Source of the DNA: Amorphophallus konjac
Taxonomy: Eukaryota; Streptophyta; Magnoliopsida; Alismatales; Araceae
Length of the DNA stretch: 64,000 nt
NCBI GenBank assembly: GCA_022559845.1
Contig: CM040126.1
Span: 47,424,458 to 47,488,457, forward strand
Direction of reading: 5' to 3'
In this document: piece by piece, positions 34,687-46,295 of the stretch
Layout of the letters: each line of letters opens with the position of its first letter
How positions within the stretch are numbered: position 1 is the first letter of the stretch
Position numbers and translations under genes: made by a program
The notes under the pieces: model-generated
Database searches by the model: none
What the model was told of the DNA's origin: nothing
The model's input: the letters and a program-made list of their open reading frames with translations, nothing else

Positions 34687-35027
34687 TTGAGTCTAGGGTG
34701 TCTAAAAATAAAAAAAAGTGTCATTTACGTCTTGTCATTAGTCATTGTCTAAGTCGTGTTTAGGGTCATCATTGTTTTAAAACAAAAAAAAAGTGTCTTT
34801 TTGCATTGCATCCCAATAACCCGGTATCTCAAAAGGTGTTGTCCGAACGTTAGGCTACGCCTATCGGGAAGGTCGCACACTTGCACGAGTGATCTTCGGA
34901 TCAGTTATCTTCGCCACGTACCGAGTCTTGGTTTACGTCTAGGGTCCTTAGTGTGCATGCATTCCAAACTTGCATAGTCGGTCTAGTGTCTTGTCACAGT
35001 GTGTATGCATGTCCATGTCCGCTACCC

Positions 35028-36425
35028 ATGGCCGTTCCCCAAGACCATGCGTCCGAAGGGACATCCTTTGTGGCCCAATCCAACGCCTTCATGGCCCGAC
35101 CATTAGCTTTCACTCATCTCGTTACTAAAGCTACCCTATCCAATGGGTCCACAACGAGACTCCATTTCGCTCATAAGGATTCAGATAATTGGGTTTCTCT
35201 TGATATCGTTGAGTCCCTCTCCAAGGTGGGTAAGATTATCCGCGATGGGGATTTTGCTTTTGTCGAGTTTGAAAGGATGATCGGCTCCACTCTTTACTGC
35301 GATGGTGCATGGTGCAACCTTGGTACGCTAACAGGCCCATACATTATGTTAGGGTGACCTTGGTTGGAAGAGAGGAGAGCGATCTTTGACCGGGATACGA
35401 GGACCTGCACCCTATATCCACCTCACCTACCCGGCAAGTTCGTCTTCCACGACATCCTTCGGCCGACCATCTCCGTGTCACCACCCGTCCACTCGTATCA
35501 GTCCGCTCCGCCTACGGACCCATGCTCACCACCCTTTCTTTCCAAACTTGCTTCGGAACCCTCTCATTTGGAACCACCCAAGCCCGAGCCACCCGTGTTT
35601 CTAACGGGTACGCTTTTCATAGCCGAGCCGCTTCTTAGTTGGCTCAAGGATGGCTTGGTCCCACATCCCTTCCCCTTCAGGGACCCCACCTTACCTTTAG
35701 TGCCAGTCAATTCCTTCCATACCACATTTCGATCTAGTTACCATGTTGACACGTTGGATAATCTTGTCATGGGATTAGATTCACAATGGAAGTTGACGCA
35801 CCTACTGGCCTGAGGCTTTGACCAACCCGCTAGTCTTAGCTTCACCCATCCGGCCTTAGGGTCCATTACCTCTGTGTGCACCGTGGGGTGTGTCACCACG
35901 GAGATTCTTCTACTCCTCCCGATGCCGGCCGAGTCCGACTTCATTCCCTTTTGCCCAAGGGAGGAATCTTATTTTCTATACATGTCTGTCGTCCCACCGC
36001 TCATAATGTATGACGGTGATTATGAATTCTTAAATTGGGACCGAGTCATGGGGGAACCCACTTCATGGGGTCATACCTTCTTCGACCCTTTTGACCCCTT
36101 CACTAGTGAACCTCCCGAGCTTTCATACTCACTCCACTTCTTCCGCGGAGTTCACTATCCCACCTTTTCCACTCGGGCCAAACAACCTCTACATAGCCAT
36201 AGGTTCGAACCATCATTTAGGGGTAATGAAGACTTTGGTTTCCCCGATCCATCTAAACCACCCGCACCTCCCGGACTTTTCGCATCCAAGCCCAATGTCC
36301 ATGATTGGTGCATTGTAGTATGTCTAGGAGTTCCCCATGACGTCAACCTCCGGTTACGTCAAATGCATGCATGGCACATATTCGGGTGTCCTGGTCCGCC
36401 GTCACCCATGTACGGGTCGGACTAA
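35028..36425 (+). pseudogene. Unknown ORF of element E (about 466 codons, two TGA stops)
   Basis: From the ATG at 35028 (context ACCCATGG) a single frame runs to the TAA at 36423-36425 and is broken only by TGA at 35355-35357 and 35811-35813. Chance would give about 22 stops in this length, so the frame has been under coding selection in its ancestors. The first ~110 residues are mixed (LHFAHKDSDNWVSLDIVESL, GKIIRDGDFAFVEFERM). A Pro-rich segment (PPTDPCSPPF, EPPKPEPPVF) follows. The last third is rich in Phe, Pro and aromatic residues (YDGDYEFLNWDRVMGEPTSW). No zinc knuckle, protease or polymerase motif is present, and the family was not recognised. It could be a highly diverged gag or an accessory protein. 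Confidence 0.7.
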
Positions 36426-36865
36426 CATTAGGTGTGTCTAGGTCATAGATGAGTCAGTGTATTTTCTTTGTGTAGTTTGCATATGTGTGTTAGTGCATGG
36501 TGAGTCTGTATGTGTCTTGTGTAAGCTCGATGTCAGTCCCTTATGAGTGTGAAGCGAGTCGACTCACTCGATGAGTATGGGATCGGTTCTACATCTATAC
36601 CCGGATCAGTCACCTACAGGGACTCAGCGGTGATTCCTAGTGAGTCTTCGAGCCGCCACCTCCCTTTTTGAGAGTGCCCCCATTCGGAGTGTCCACCTCT
36701 AGCCCATAGCAGCTTGTGCATATCGAGTATATATGGAATGAGCAGGTGACGGTCACTTGGAGTGGAGCATACCCGCGTTACTTGGCACGGTGACGGATCC
36801 GCCGGAGTACTCGAGCATCCATACCCCTACTCGACGGGGTCGAGTTCCTCCCACCCGGGAAAAAT
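36426..36865 (+). other. 3' untranslated part of E with short purine tract
   Basis: No gene. It ends with CGGGAAAAAT just before the 3' LTR, a short purine tract that may serve as plus-strand primer. A GAGTC-rich stretch lies at 36540-36650. Confidence 0.5.
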
Positions 36866-38966
36866 TGATGGGGACATCGAGGCAAGACCGTCCGTATTTT
36901 ATTTGCATTTATGTCCTTTCATATTTGTATGTATACCCTTGTGTTATATGGGTACGCAATTGTAAGTCTTAGTGGGTTTATATGTAAAATTCCCATGGGC
37001 CCAAGCAAGGGGACCCCCAGCCCTTTCCCATTGGTCCACCTAGACCATGTGGGGCTGGTCAACCATCCTAGGTGGCCTTCTAGACGAGTTGAATGTCAAT
37101 TGCCACATGGGTAGACAAATGGGTAAGAAATTCCATGGTAGGCTACCTACCATTTCAAACTTGCCCCCTTGTCTCCCCTTGGTCAATAGGCCGCCCCCCC
37201 CCCCTTGTATTTTTTATTTAATTTTTGTGTGTGTTGGTCACACTTGATCCCAACCATCCAATCCCCTCCCCTATATCTAATGGTGTAGATTAGGTTTGAT
37301 GTAAGGCATATAAAAGGTTGTATTTTTCATTTGTTAGCATTAATGAAAGAGAAAAATTGTTGGAATTGCTTGAAGCTTCTTGCGCCCCTCTCCCCTCTCT
37401 GGTGTTCATCTCCTCCAACCCCAAATTCTAGAGTGGTTCTATCTTAAATCCCCTCCCCTCTATCTCCGGTGATCATCTGTGCCGCCGCCGCCGCCGTTCG
37501 TGCCGCCTTCGAGCCGCCGTGAAGCCATCTTCAAGGTTCTGTCCTGCTGGATAGAGATGTAGTCCACGAATTCTTGCTCTCCACCACGTGAAGATATCAA
37601 GCTGAAATTTTGAGGGTATGTTCTTACCTTTAATCCCCACCTCCACCTAACTTTTCACATCCAAATTCCTTCATTTAGTAATTTTCCATTTTCGTTCATC
37701 TTTCACTCCCAGATCTGTCTTGTCTCTATCTACAGTGACAGCAGTTCTGAGTTTCCCATCTCCGACCACCTTTTTTGATTTTTCCAAACCCTCCCAATTT
37801 TACTGGGAGTTCTGTCCATCAACCCCTCACTCCATGCATTTTATTAATTTCTGATCAGCCTTCTATCCAATTTCCAAAAATCATGTTCTTCTTCATCTAC
37901 AGTGATGTCTACCAGTTTCCAGATCCGACCACCCTCCAGTGTTAAATTCCTAAAAAATCATAGCCTCCTCCAAACTTGTCAAAAAAAATATTTCCGTCTT
38001 CCTTGTTCCATTTCATACAACTTTGATGAAGAACATAACTTCAGATTCTGGCGTCTATCTATCGGTCAACGGCAGTTCTCAGACAAGTTCCCTGCAGATC
38101 TGAGAGTTCGGCTACTGTACACCAGGAACTCAAAAATTCAATAAATCCCCGATCTGTGCAGATCCAGGTCTGATCTCTAGGCCTAGGTTGAAGGACTTCA
38201 AGTTAGCTTTCCAACGGCGCCAGTTTCGTGTCGATCCGACATCGGGGCTGATCGCAGCGTCCGTTCTCACCGGAGCGCGCGCCGAAAAATAGAACCGGCG
38301 GATCCGTGGCCGGTTATTCCGACCGGTGCCGAACGGAGCCGCCCGGCCTCCAGTTGACGTTCCAGCATGCCGCCAGCCCAGGGAACGCTTCCCCAAGTGT
38401 CCCCACCACAGTGGTGCCACCGGGCCCCACACGGCCCCTCTGGACAGCACGTGGGCCCCACGGTCACAGGTTCGGGTGCTGCCGAAGAGACGCGAGAAGC
38501 CGCCTATCAACCCGAATTCGGTCCTCCCGGACCCCATTGTGTCGCCCTTTACCTCCCTGCGTGGAGTGGGCAGTGCTTCATTGCTATAACAAGTGTGTAA
38601 TATTATTCCGGGAGTACGGGTTTCGGCCAGGTCCGTCGTCCCCACGCCGAGCGTGTGGAGGTATCGTTTTCGCTCCCTTCTCGGCATTTTGCTTACTTCA
38701 TATATATTTATTTATGCCGCTGCTAGAGAGCATATTTTAGGACCTAGCTTGCTATATATTTTCATATCACCGCTGCTGTGAGAGAGAGCGAAGCCGTCCC
38801 GTGACCCGATCTGGGCACGAAAGTGCGAATTGACCACCCTAGCTCTTGCCGGTTTCTCAACCGTGCACGTCCGATGCTTCCCTCGTTAAGGGACAACCAC
38901 GAGCTCACCTAGAGTCCGAGGACTACATTCCTCATTCGAGTCGTGTCCGTGGTCCGTCCCGCATCA
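36866..38966 (+). repeat. 3' LTR of E
   Basis: 2,101 bp, the same ends as the 5' LTR, directly followed by the TAAAT duplication. Short frames shared by both LTR copies (for example 34007-34441 and 38306-38740) are conserved only because the LTRs are copies. Confidence 0.94.
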
Positions 38967-39319
38967 TAAATGGTCAGTACACGACCGACATGACCGCGAA
39001 TGGTTTTCTTCTCGCCCTCGCGTAAGGATTTCAATACCTCGTAATAGTCCTTTCATGCAATTAATTTCTTGGCCATGAGGCCCTGAATCCCGGTGATTAA
39101 TCAAGGGTGTTCCCTCGTATGGGGGATGTAAATGACGCCGTGACCTTTATGGCGCGGTGGGTTTTGGTCCCGACACGAACTACACAATCGTCTGACCGAG
39201 TTTCGAGCGCACCATGGGCTCTTCGGAGCCCGAACAAATTGTCACTTCGGTGACTGGCACGCCCACGCACTCAATAGACGAACTACTTGAATAAGCAAAT
39301 TTTAGTGCGTCCACAGTAT

Positions 39320-40702
39320 AAAACTACAAACAAAGTTCTAAGTGAATGTGTCAATTGCAGTGAATAGGAGATAGCCAGTTATGAGCTTCATATAGCATAT
39401 TTAGATAATAAGGTTCAGGATCTAGAAAAATTAACATCCATGTCTGCTAAGAATGAAGGAAAAATGAAAGCTGTCATGAAAGATAAAAATGACAATTCAA
39501 GAGAGGGGATAAGTTGCTGTTCTGATGTTAAGGAAATCACTAAAAACCATCTATACACCACTTTTGTGTAAAGCTCTGATGTAGCTGGTACCTCAAATCA
39601 ATCCCCAAAATAAAATAAAAATCAGAAATCACCTTCAACATCTATTTTTCAGTTCAAGGCCCAGAAGAATGAAAAGCAAACAAAAATTGTTGAGAATAAT
39701 CAGAAATTGAAAAGGAAGGGTCAAACAAAGAAGGTAAAGAATATTTCTGGTTACACCCTAAGATCTGCCAACTCAGTTGAAATTGATGGGTCAATGCATA
39801 ATGCTCATGCCTCATGTACTCATTCACATGCATCTAGTCAGTCTGTTAGTAATCATGTTGCCAGGAAATCACAAGTGTCATGTCACTATTATGGCAAGAT
39901 CGGGCATGTAATGGATGATTGCAGACTGTTGCTTGAAGATGAGCATGCTAGTGAAGAAATGCATTCTAGGAATCCAATTGATAGAAACCATGCCACTAAG
40001 AAATCTGATGCATCATGTTATTACTGTGGTAGGCGTGGTCATCAAATGAATGCATGTTTTATAATGAAAGAAGATAACAATGTGAATTCTAGATTTTTCA
40101 CACATGCTCGTGGCCCATATAGATACATATCTATTTCAAGCCAGCATACTATTTATTTCACCTGTAACAAGCCAGGGCACAAGGCAAATGAGTGCTGGAC
40201 TGAAAATTATTGGGGTAACAATAACTCAAAAGGCAAGCATCTTAGGTGTTTTGAATGTGGTAAGCATGGGCATGCAGTCAAGGACTGCTGGTATGCTCAG
40301 GGAAATCACTTTAATTCCAAATTTGTCAAATTCCCTGCAAATAGAAATTTTTTGGGTAGAAATAAAGCTATTTTTCAAGAAAAGACACTTGTATGTTCTG
40401 AATGTGGAAAACCTGACCACCGAGCTTCTGAATGCTAGTGGGCAGGTAATGGTAAATCAAAATTTCATGCAAGTAACAGAAATCTTCATGCTAACTCACA
40501 TAGATTCCATGATTATAACAATGTTCACAAAAAGAATTCAAGGGCTGTTACATCATGTAGATACTGTGGAAAATTTGGTCATTCCATGGATAGTTGTTAC
40601 CTAATGGATCATGTTGATAACATGGCTAAAAGATTATTCAGAACACCTGTCAGAGTTAACGCAGGACCCAAGACTGCTTGGGTTCCTGCAGGATCAAATT
40701 GA
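39320..40702 (+). pseudogene. gag of B, second part with six CCHC-type knuckles
   Basis: Same frame as the first part. After a charged segment come six knuckle units: CHYYGKIGHVMDDC (second Cys replaced by Tyr), CYYCGRRGHQMNAC, YFTCNKPGHKANEC (first Cys lost), CFECGKHGHAVKDC, CSECGKPDHRASEC and CRYCGKFGHSMDSC. Four keep all zinc ligands. In-frame stops occur near 39360 (TAG), 39570 and 39612 (TAA) and at 40436-40438 (TAG). The end GPKTAWVPAGSN before TGA 40700-40702 resembles the usual gag end of SIRE elements, just where pol would begin. Knuckles bind RNA for packaging. Confidence 0.82.
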
Positions 40703-42784
40703 TTATCATGTTACAGGTGTGCCTTGGAATGAAAAAGAGGGGAATATAAACAAAGGTACTCAACAGGAAGACCCCAAGATTCTGCTTTTCAGGTTTGTTC
40801 TGAATACTCATCCTAAATTCTATAATATGAAATTGTGAACTTGAAATGATTACATATCATGTTGATTTGTTAAATTGAAAATTTCTGAAATGGAACTGCC
40901 CAATCATGTTCATGGTAACTCACTTATGTCTGAAGTGCATGGATTATAATTGAATGTCAAACTTGAAATCATGTGATGTGCTTTTATCATACATCATGCA
41001 CCTAGTCAGGGGGAGTTAAATCATTCTTGATTAATCATATTGTTGCTCATACTTTGTTACAGATATGATGCAACTAGACAGGGGGAGCTTTTTCTGTCTC
41101 ATTTCTTCATTTCTTGAACTCTCTCTGTCTAGGTATCTGATCCATTCGCTACACTTGAGTGGTTCACCTAAAATTCCTTGCAGTCATTACCGAAATGGCT
41201 GATCAGTTCGCTTTCCAGACTCAGCTACTGGATTCAATCTGAGGAACAACCTTGATGCTCTTCTCTTTCTATTTGTTGCACTACCAGCTGACACTCATCT
41301 TTCACATACTTCTTAGCTGGTGTGACTGACTTAATTCTATTGTTGACTAGTTGGTCAGTTATTTTTTTTAACTTGATCTGAGGAACACAAGTTGCATGTC
41401 ATACAATCTAGTCTGAATCATGTAGAAATTCCTATCATATAGGTTTAAGAATAACCATTGAATCAGACTGATATAAGAACTATGTATTCTCAGATTTGCA
41501 TTTAAATATCTTGAAAATATCTGAATGATAAGATTTAATGAACTTTAACCACATGTGTCATGAGAACCTTAGACTCTCTCATCTGATATCTGAAAATTTG
41601 AAATCAATGCTACTTTGGTAGAGATACATAGAGTGAGTACTGTGGTTAAACATTAACTTGAGAAATGTTGACTAAATGAAAAACTGTGAATTCAGAGCAA
41701 TGACTTGGTCACTGAGAAACTGAGTTCTTCATCAATGAAATAAAATAACTTATGTCATGAAGTGCCATAGTTATCTCTGGTGAAAATTTATTGAAAAACC
41801 TGACAGAGCAATGGCATATTTGTGTCAAGTAACTGGGGAGTCTGGCCTCTAATCAAGGCGTCTCCTCACGTAAAAAGACATTTCTATTGCTAACTCTGGT
41901 CTCAATGTTGAGAGGCAATGACAGTTATCACACTGAGTAACTGGGTCACTTCACCTGAGACGTGTTGTGCCTCATGTAGAAAGGTGTTGATCAACCTAAA
42001 TTGCTCATGTAATGTATAATATGCTTCAAATGAAAATATTTTGCAAACTCTTTCAACTCATGCTCCTGTAAAAAGTGTTTAATCTCAATACTAATCTGTG
42101 TAACTCTCAAATCAGTCATTGAGATCTTGTGTGTAAGATGAAGATGATTAGTCATGAGTATTATCTGGTTATTTGGTTCACCTTTATTAAAACTTGAGTT
42201 CAGATATGAGTATTGAATTTAATTGATAAATATGGTATACATCATAATTAAATCAGGTTGGTCAAGTTGCTAATTCATAACCCTCTATGATAAGAGAGTC
42301 TTTTCATGTTAAGACTTATTGTAGTTGTGCATGCCCTACAATCCCTCATGATATGTTTCATCTCTGACAACTTGTTCAATAGAAACTGTATTGACAAATC
42401 CTCTCTTATCAGTTTTCTGACCATACAAATGTGAGATGCTACTCCCATTATTATCTTGTTCACTTGCTGTCTTCTGAACTTCAGAATCCTTATGGTGGTG
42501 GACTTCAGATTGATTCATTGGCTAACCAGAGTTCATTCCTGCGCTTCAAGGGAAGTTATGGATCATCTGCATTTAAGAGGAGAGTAGTTCTGCATGCATA
42601 TTGATAGGGGGAGTTTTCTTGTCATAAGGGGGAACTCCATTTCACTGAACCATATTTCATTCTCTGTATTTGTGTGCTGGATTTTGTCTCTCAAACCATC
42701 TCCTTTTTGCTTATGTCAAAGGGGGAGAATAGTTTGACGAGTCAGTGTGACTCATTATGTTGCCATCATCAAAAAGGGAGAGAT
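40703..42784 (+). other. 3' noncoding region of B (pol missing) with repeated purine tracts
   Basis: No pol motif is found, so pol was deleted or never present. Six purine tracts of GGGGGAG type occur at 41008, 41081, 42606, 42624, 42718 and 42771; the last abuts the 3' LTR and is the functional polypurine tract by position. Two related paragraphs with GGCGTCT and ACGTAAAAAGAC or ATGTAGAAAGG phrases (about 41858 and 41963) match a similar pair in C. Confidence 0.7.
42771..42783 (+). promoter_or_regulatory. Polypurine tract of B
   Basis: AAAAAGGGAGAGA, one base before the TGTTGTG start of the 3' LTR; the minus-strand equivalent in C is at 50591-50603. Confidence 0.8.
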
Positions 42785-45700
42785 TGTTGTGCCCCTTGTG
42801 CCTTGATGATTATGTGGTGTTTTAATGATAGCAACATGAATGAGTCACCATATTGGTTTGTTAAGAACAACACATTGAGTCACCATATTGTTCTGTGGAG
42901 ATATATGCATTAACTGTGAGCATGGTGCATCAATAGTGTGGATTGCATTGCATCGGTGCATATTCTGCATTGAGTGGTCTTGCATTGCATCGGTGCATCA
43001 ACAGTAGCTACAGCATGAGTTAGTGCATGGCATGATCTTCTGTGCATTGTTGGTTCATGCATATTCAATGTCTGCACACCATAAAGTCTGTATAGAGTCT
43101 TTGCCTAGATTACATCAGACAAGTCTGTACACTCTTCAGGTACATCATCTCAGCAAGTCTATACATTGGACTTGAGCATATAGGAAGTTTGTACAATGTC
43201 TGCATAATGAATTTCAAGTCTATACATTGCATGAACGCACACACAAGTCTATACATCTGTTTGCCTTGCTTCATGCAAAGTCTGTACATCGAGCAAGTCT
43301 GCACATTGTAGCATGCACGCCATATAGTCTATACACTGCAACGTTTGCACATCATGCACTAGCAAGTCTGCACATTGTCAAAGTCTACACATTGCACTGT
43401 ACATCGGACCAAGTCTGTATAGTCTTTTTTAAAGTCTATACTGTGCATACTACATCGTCAAAGTCTATACAGTGCACTGTAGCTTGCATTCACTCATTCC
43501 GTCTCATGAAGCGTCTCACGGTGTGTCTCACATAGCGCTCAAGTATATACATTGCATCGTCTCATGTAGCGTCTCATGCACTTAAAGTCTATACATCCGT
43601 TACAGCGCACACACCGTCTCACTTAGCGTCTCATGCTAAGTCTATACATTCGTTGTGCATAGTCCATGCACTCACTTCAAGTCTGCACATTCTTCTGTTA
43701 TGTCCAAAGTTTGTACATTGCCATGCTTCAGGCTGAGCAAGTCTATACACTGATGCACGAGATCAAGTCTGTACAGCCAATGCCTGCACATAATGTCTAT
43801 ACATTCATTTGTTGATATTCGAGCAAGTCTATACATCGTCAGTCTGCTCATGCATCGTCTTGGTGGTAAGTCTGTACATTGGCCAAGTCTATACATCGCC
43901 ACTTGTTCATGCATGTGAGCAAGTCTATACATCCACCGTCTCACTCAAGTCTATACATTGCAGCCTTTGCATTGCACATACATTAAAGTCTATACATTGC
44001 ATCGTCTTGAGACTAAGTCTGTTCATCACTGTCTTACTTAGAGTCTCTGTGCATACCTTCAAGTCTATACATTGTAAGACCAAGTCTGTGCATGCATCGT
44101 CTTTCAAGTCTATACATTGTGTGCCTCGAGCATTCAAGTCTGTACATTGGTTTTGTCATACACATAAATGTCCAAGTCTGTACAATGCTGCTATGGCTGT
44201 GCATCGTTTGCATACTGCACACATGACACATAGCAAGTCTGCACAGTACACACAAAATCTGTTTTGCACACATGCACTCAAGTCTACACATCATGCACTC
44301 AGGCTTAAGTGTTAAGCATAGAATGTCTGTACAGCCTGTGCATCCTTTCGACATAAAGTCTATACATTGTGCATGGTTCAAAACAAGTCTGCACATTGTC
44401 TGTTGCATGCACGCATAGTCTGCACATTGTGTGCTGCTATGCTCATACATCATTTTAGCAAGTCTGAACATTGTTTGCACATCGCACGCAGAGTCTGCAC
44501 ACAGTGCCTTAGCAAGTCTATACATTGTGTATCGTTCAAAGCAGAGTCTACACATTGCTGCATTCTAAGTCTGCACATTGATGTAGCACGCATGCAAAGT
44601 CTATACACTCATAACCTTAGCTTTGCATTCACAAAGTCTGAACATGCCATAGCCTTGCACACGTGAAGTCTGTACATGCTTCAGTGTTGCATTCACAAAG
44701 TCTGTACAATGCCTTAGTCTTGCATACATGAAGTCTGTACATGCTTCAGCATTGCTTGCATGAATTAAGTCTGTACAGGGTTTTACTGTCTTAAGTTGAT
44801 ACTCCTTTTGACTGACTGACAGAGCTGCTGCTCGAGGAGTTTAATGGTTGGGCACGTGATCCGAGGCTGGAAGGGCTGACAGGATTATGACACATGGCCA
44901 AAACATTTGGGCGGGAATCGAGGAGAGCACACGCCCTATCTGTCTGCTGCTGCTATAAAAGGAAGCCTTCTTCCTCAGAAGAAGACTGATCGAAATAGAA
45001 GAGGCAGAAACAGAGAGAAGATAGCCTGAACGATCCAGAGAGCAGAGAAGAAGAAGAAAAATGAAGAGGGAGAGAGCGTGAGTTGAGAAGAAGAAAGAGA
45101 AAGTCAGATAGAGAGAGGAAGAGGAGCTTACCTGAAGATCGTCCTACTAGAAGTTGGATCAGATCCACTCCAGTCAGCTCTTTTGAGAGCCACATTGTGC
45201 TTTATTTTTCCAGCTTTCAGTCGCTGTTGTTCTTGCTTCTGTTTTCTTTTATACCCTTTCTTCAAGCTGTTTGTCAGCGGAGCAAGCTGTGTTGCTCAGC
45301 ACTTGCAGTAGAGGATTCCACTAGACGGCTAAGCTATATTGCCCAGCGATTTGTAGAGGAGGATTCCTCTGGACAGCAAGCTGTGTTGCTCAGCGGGGCG
45401 AGGTGGATACCTCGGACAGCAAGCTGTGAGGCTCAGTGGTTTGTAGGCAAGATGTGATGCCCAGGGGTTCAAGCTGTGAGTCAGCAGTAATCCGCACTCG
45501 GGTTGAGTGTGGGGTGGACGTAGGTCTGGAGGACCAAACCATCTAAAAATCTCTTGTGTACGTTGTGGTTTGATTTCTTACTTGCTTCCGCTAGATGAAT
45601 GCATAGGGCGATATGGTTTGATTTTCTATATGTGTTCATCTCATTGCTGCACACATTAGATGTTTGCTTAGGATCGTGTGAGGGTCAATTCAAGTGTGTT

Positions 45701-45848
45701 GTCTTGCCAAGATCCTTCTAAGTATTCTCAGAATATCTCTGCAACAGTTTTTAATTCCGCTGTTCTGAGCATTAGATTTTATTTGAGCGAAATTTTTAAA
45801 GGGTTGATTCATTCACCCCCCTCTGAATCCACTTCACCGAACCCAACA
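42785..45848 (+). repeat. 3' LTR of B (3,064 bp, complete)
   Basis: Starts TGTTGTGCCCC and ends CGAACCCAACA. The AAGTCTATACATT array fills 43080-44790, TATA is at 44953-44962, the AAGCTGT...CAGC hairpin units run from about 45268 to 45485, and the double hairpin follows at 45494-45541. The uninterrupted Tat target is at 44206-44210. Followed by CAACA and A's gag. Confidence 0.92.
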
Positions 45849-45853
45849 CAACA

Positions 45854-46289
45854 ATACCCCATGTTTGCACCAACAGGTCGACACTTTCAGTACAGGAGGT
45901 CGACACATCCTTCATCCAAAGAAAGCCATAGATGGATAAAACATGAGACAGGTCGAGACTCTACCTTCTATAGGTCGACACCTCCATGGGTTAGGAGCAG
46001 TTATGTTTCCTATGGTCATAGGTTCACTCAACCTCAACAACCTAGGCACTTTAACACCTCCTATTCCTCTAGACCAACCAACTGGAACAAATGGTCTAAC
46101 AAACAATCCTTTTCCACCATTCTCAAAAATCATAAAGTCCAAAAGACTAAGGAAAAGAAAACCAAGAACTCCCAGCAAAGCAAAAATCCTAAGAAAGTCT
46201 GGATTTCAAAATATGTGCTATCTTGCTTTACCGAAATGAAAAAATTATTGGGACACAATTGTCCTTGGGTTCTAAACATTGTCACTTAA
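45854..46289 (+). pseudogene. gag of element A, C-terminal part
   Basis: Resumes A's gag after B. It is rich in Arg, Ser, Gln and aromatic residues (GRHFQYRRSTHPS, YGHRFTQPQQPRHFN), then basic (KTKEKKTKNSQQSKNPKK), ending WVLNIVT before TAA 46287-46289. C's gag ends in the same way (SWVPNFST). The stop lies in the same frame as the following pol. Repeated GGTCGACAC phrases occur within the coding sequence. Confidence 0.8.
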
Positions 46290-46295
46290 TTCCTT

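Larger units (their letters stand above)
32570..38966 (+). mobile_element. Element E: non-autonomous LTR retrotransposon with an unknown ORF
   Basis: LTRs 32570-34667 (2,098 bp) and 36866-38966 (2,101 bp) start TGATGG and end GCATCA. The duplication TAAAT is perfect (32565-32569 and 38967-38971). The primer site (34671) fits initiator tRNA-Met. The internal part is only 2,198 bp and has no protease, RT, RNase H or integrase. It contains one long frame with two stops. The LTRs differ at roughly 80 positions (about 3.8%), mainly transitions. By structure this is a LARD/TR-GAG-like element; its autonomous partner is not identifiable here. Confidence 0.93.
28592..39315 (+). mobile_element. Element D: solo LTR (about 4.3 kb) of an Ogre/Tat-like element, carrying E
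   Basis: Ends are TGTGGACACTAAAA and TTTTAGTGCGTCCACA, a long inverted pair. Flanks are GTATT and GTATA (or AGTAT on both sides if the end is shifted by one base). Without E and its duplication it is about 4,322 bp. No primer site or second copy of its start exists inside, so a solo LTR is the simplest reading. A TATAAAA box lies at 29393-29399, followed by a purine-rich leader. The LTR start resembles those of G, F and remnant I. Large LTRs of this size are known from Ogre-like elements. Confidence 0.72.
13497..45848 (+). mobile_element. Element B: gag-only (non-autonomous) SIRE-like copia element with 3-kb LTRs
   Basis: Flanked by the perfect duplication CAACA (13492-13496 and 45849-45853). 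Removing one copy restores A's gag frame. B consists of a 5'-truncated LTR (13497-27258, carrying Tat), primer site 27261, gag (27418-28590 and 39320-40702, carrying D and E), a 2.1-kb 3' noncoding part and a full 3' LTR (42785-45848). No protease, integrase or RT is present between the gag stop and the LTR. Without its insertions B is about 10.4 kb. The two LTRs differ at about 2.6% of compared positions. Confidence 0.88.

Noticed and set aside
28592..39315. D as a DNA transposon, because of its long inverted ends
   Set aside because: There is a 5-bp duplication, TG...CA ends, a TATA box and LTR-like size, and no transposase; LTR starts of G, F and I look alike.
40703..42784. An env-like ORF of B downstream of gag
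   Set aside because: Only short frames (75-79 codons), no signal peptide or membrane segment; stops are frequent in all frames.
43080..44790. Dense AAGTCTATACATT repeats that look like a CRISPR array
   Set aside because: Spacing is irregular (about 15 to 60 bases), repeats vary, the context is a plant LTR and no cas genes exist.
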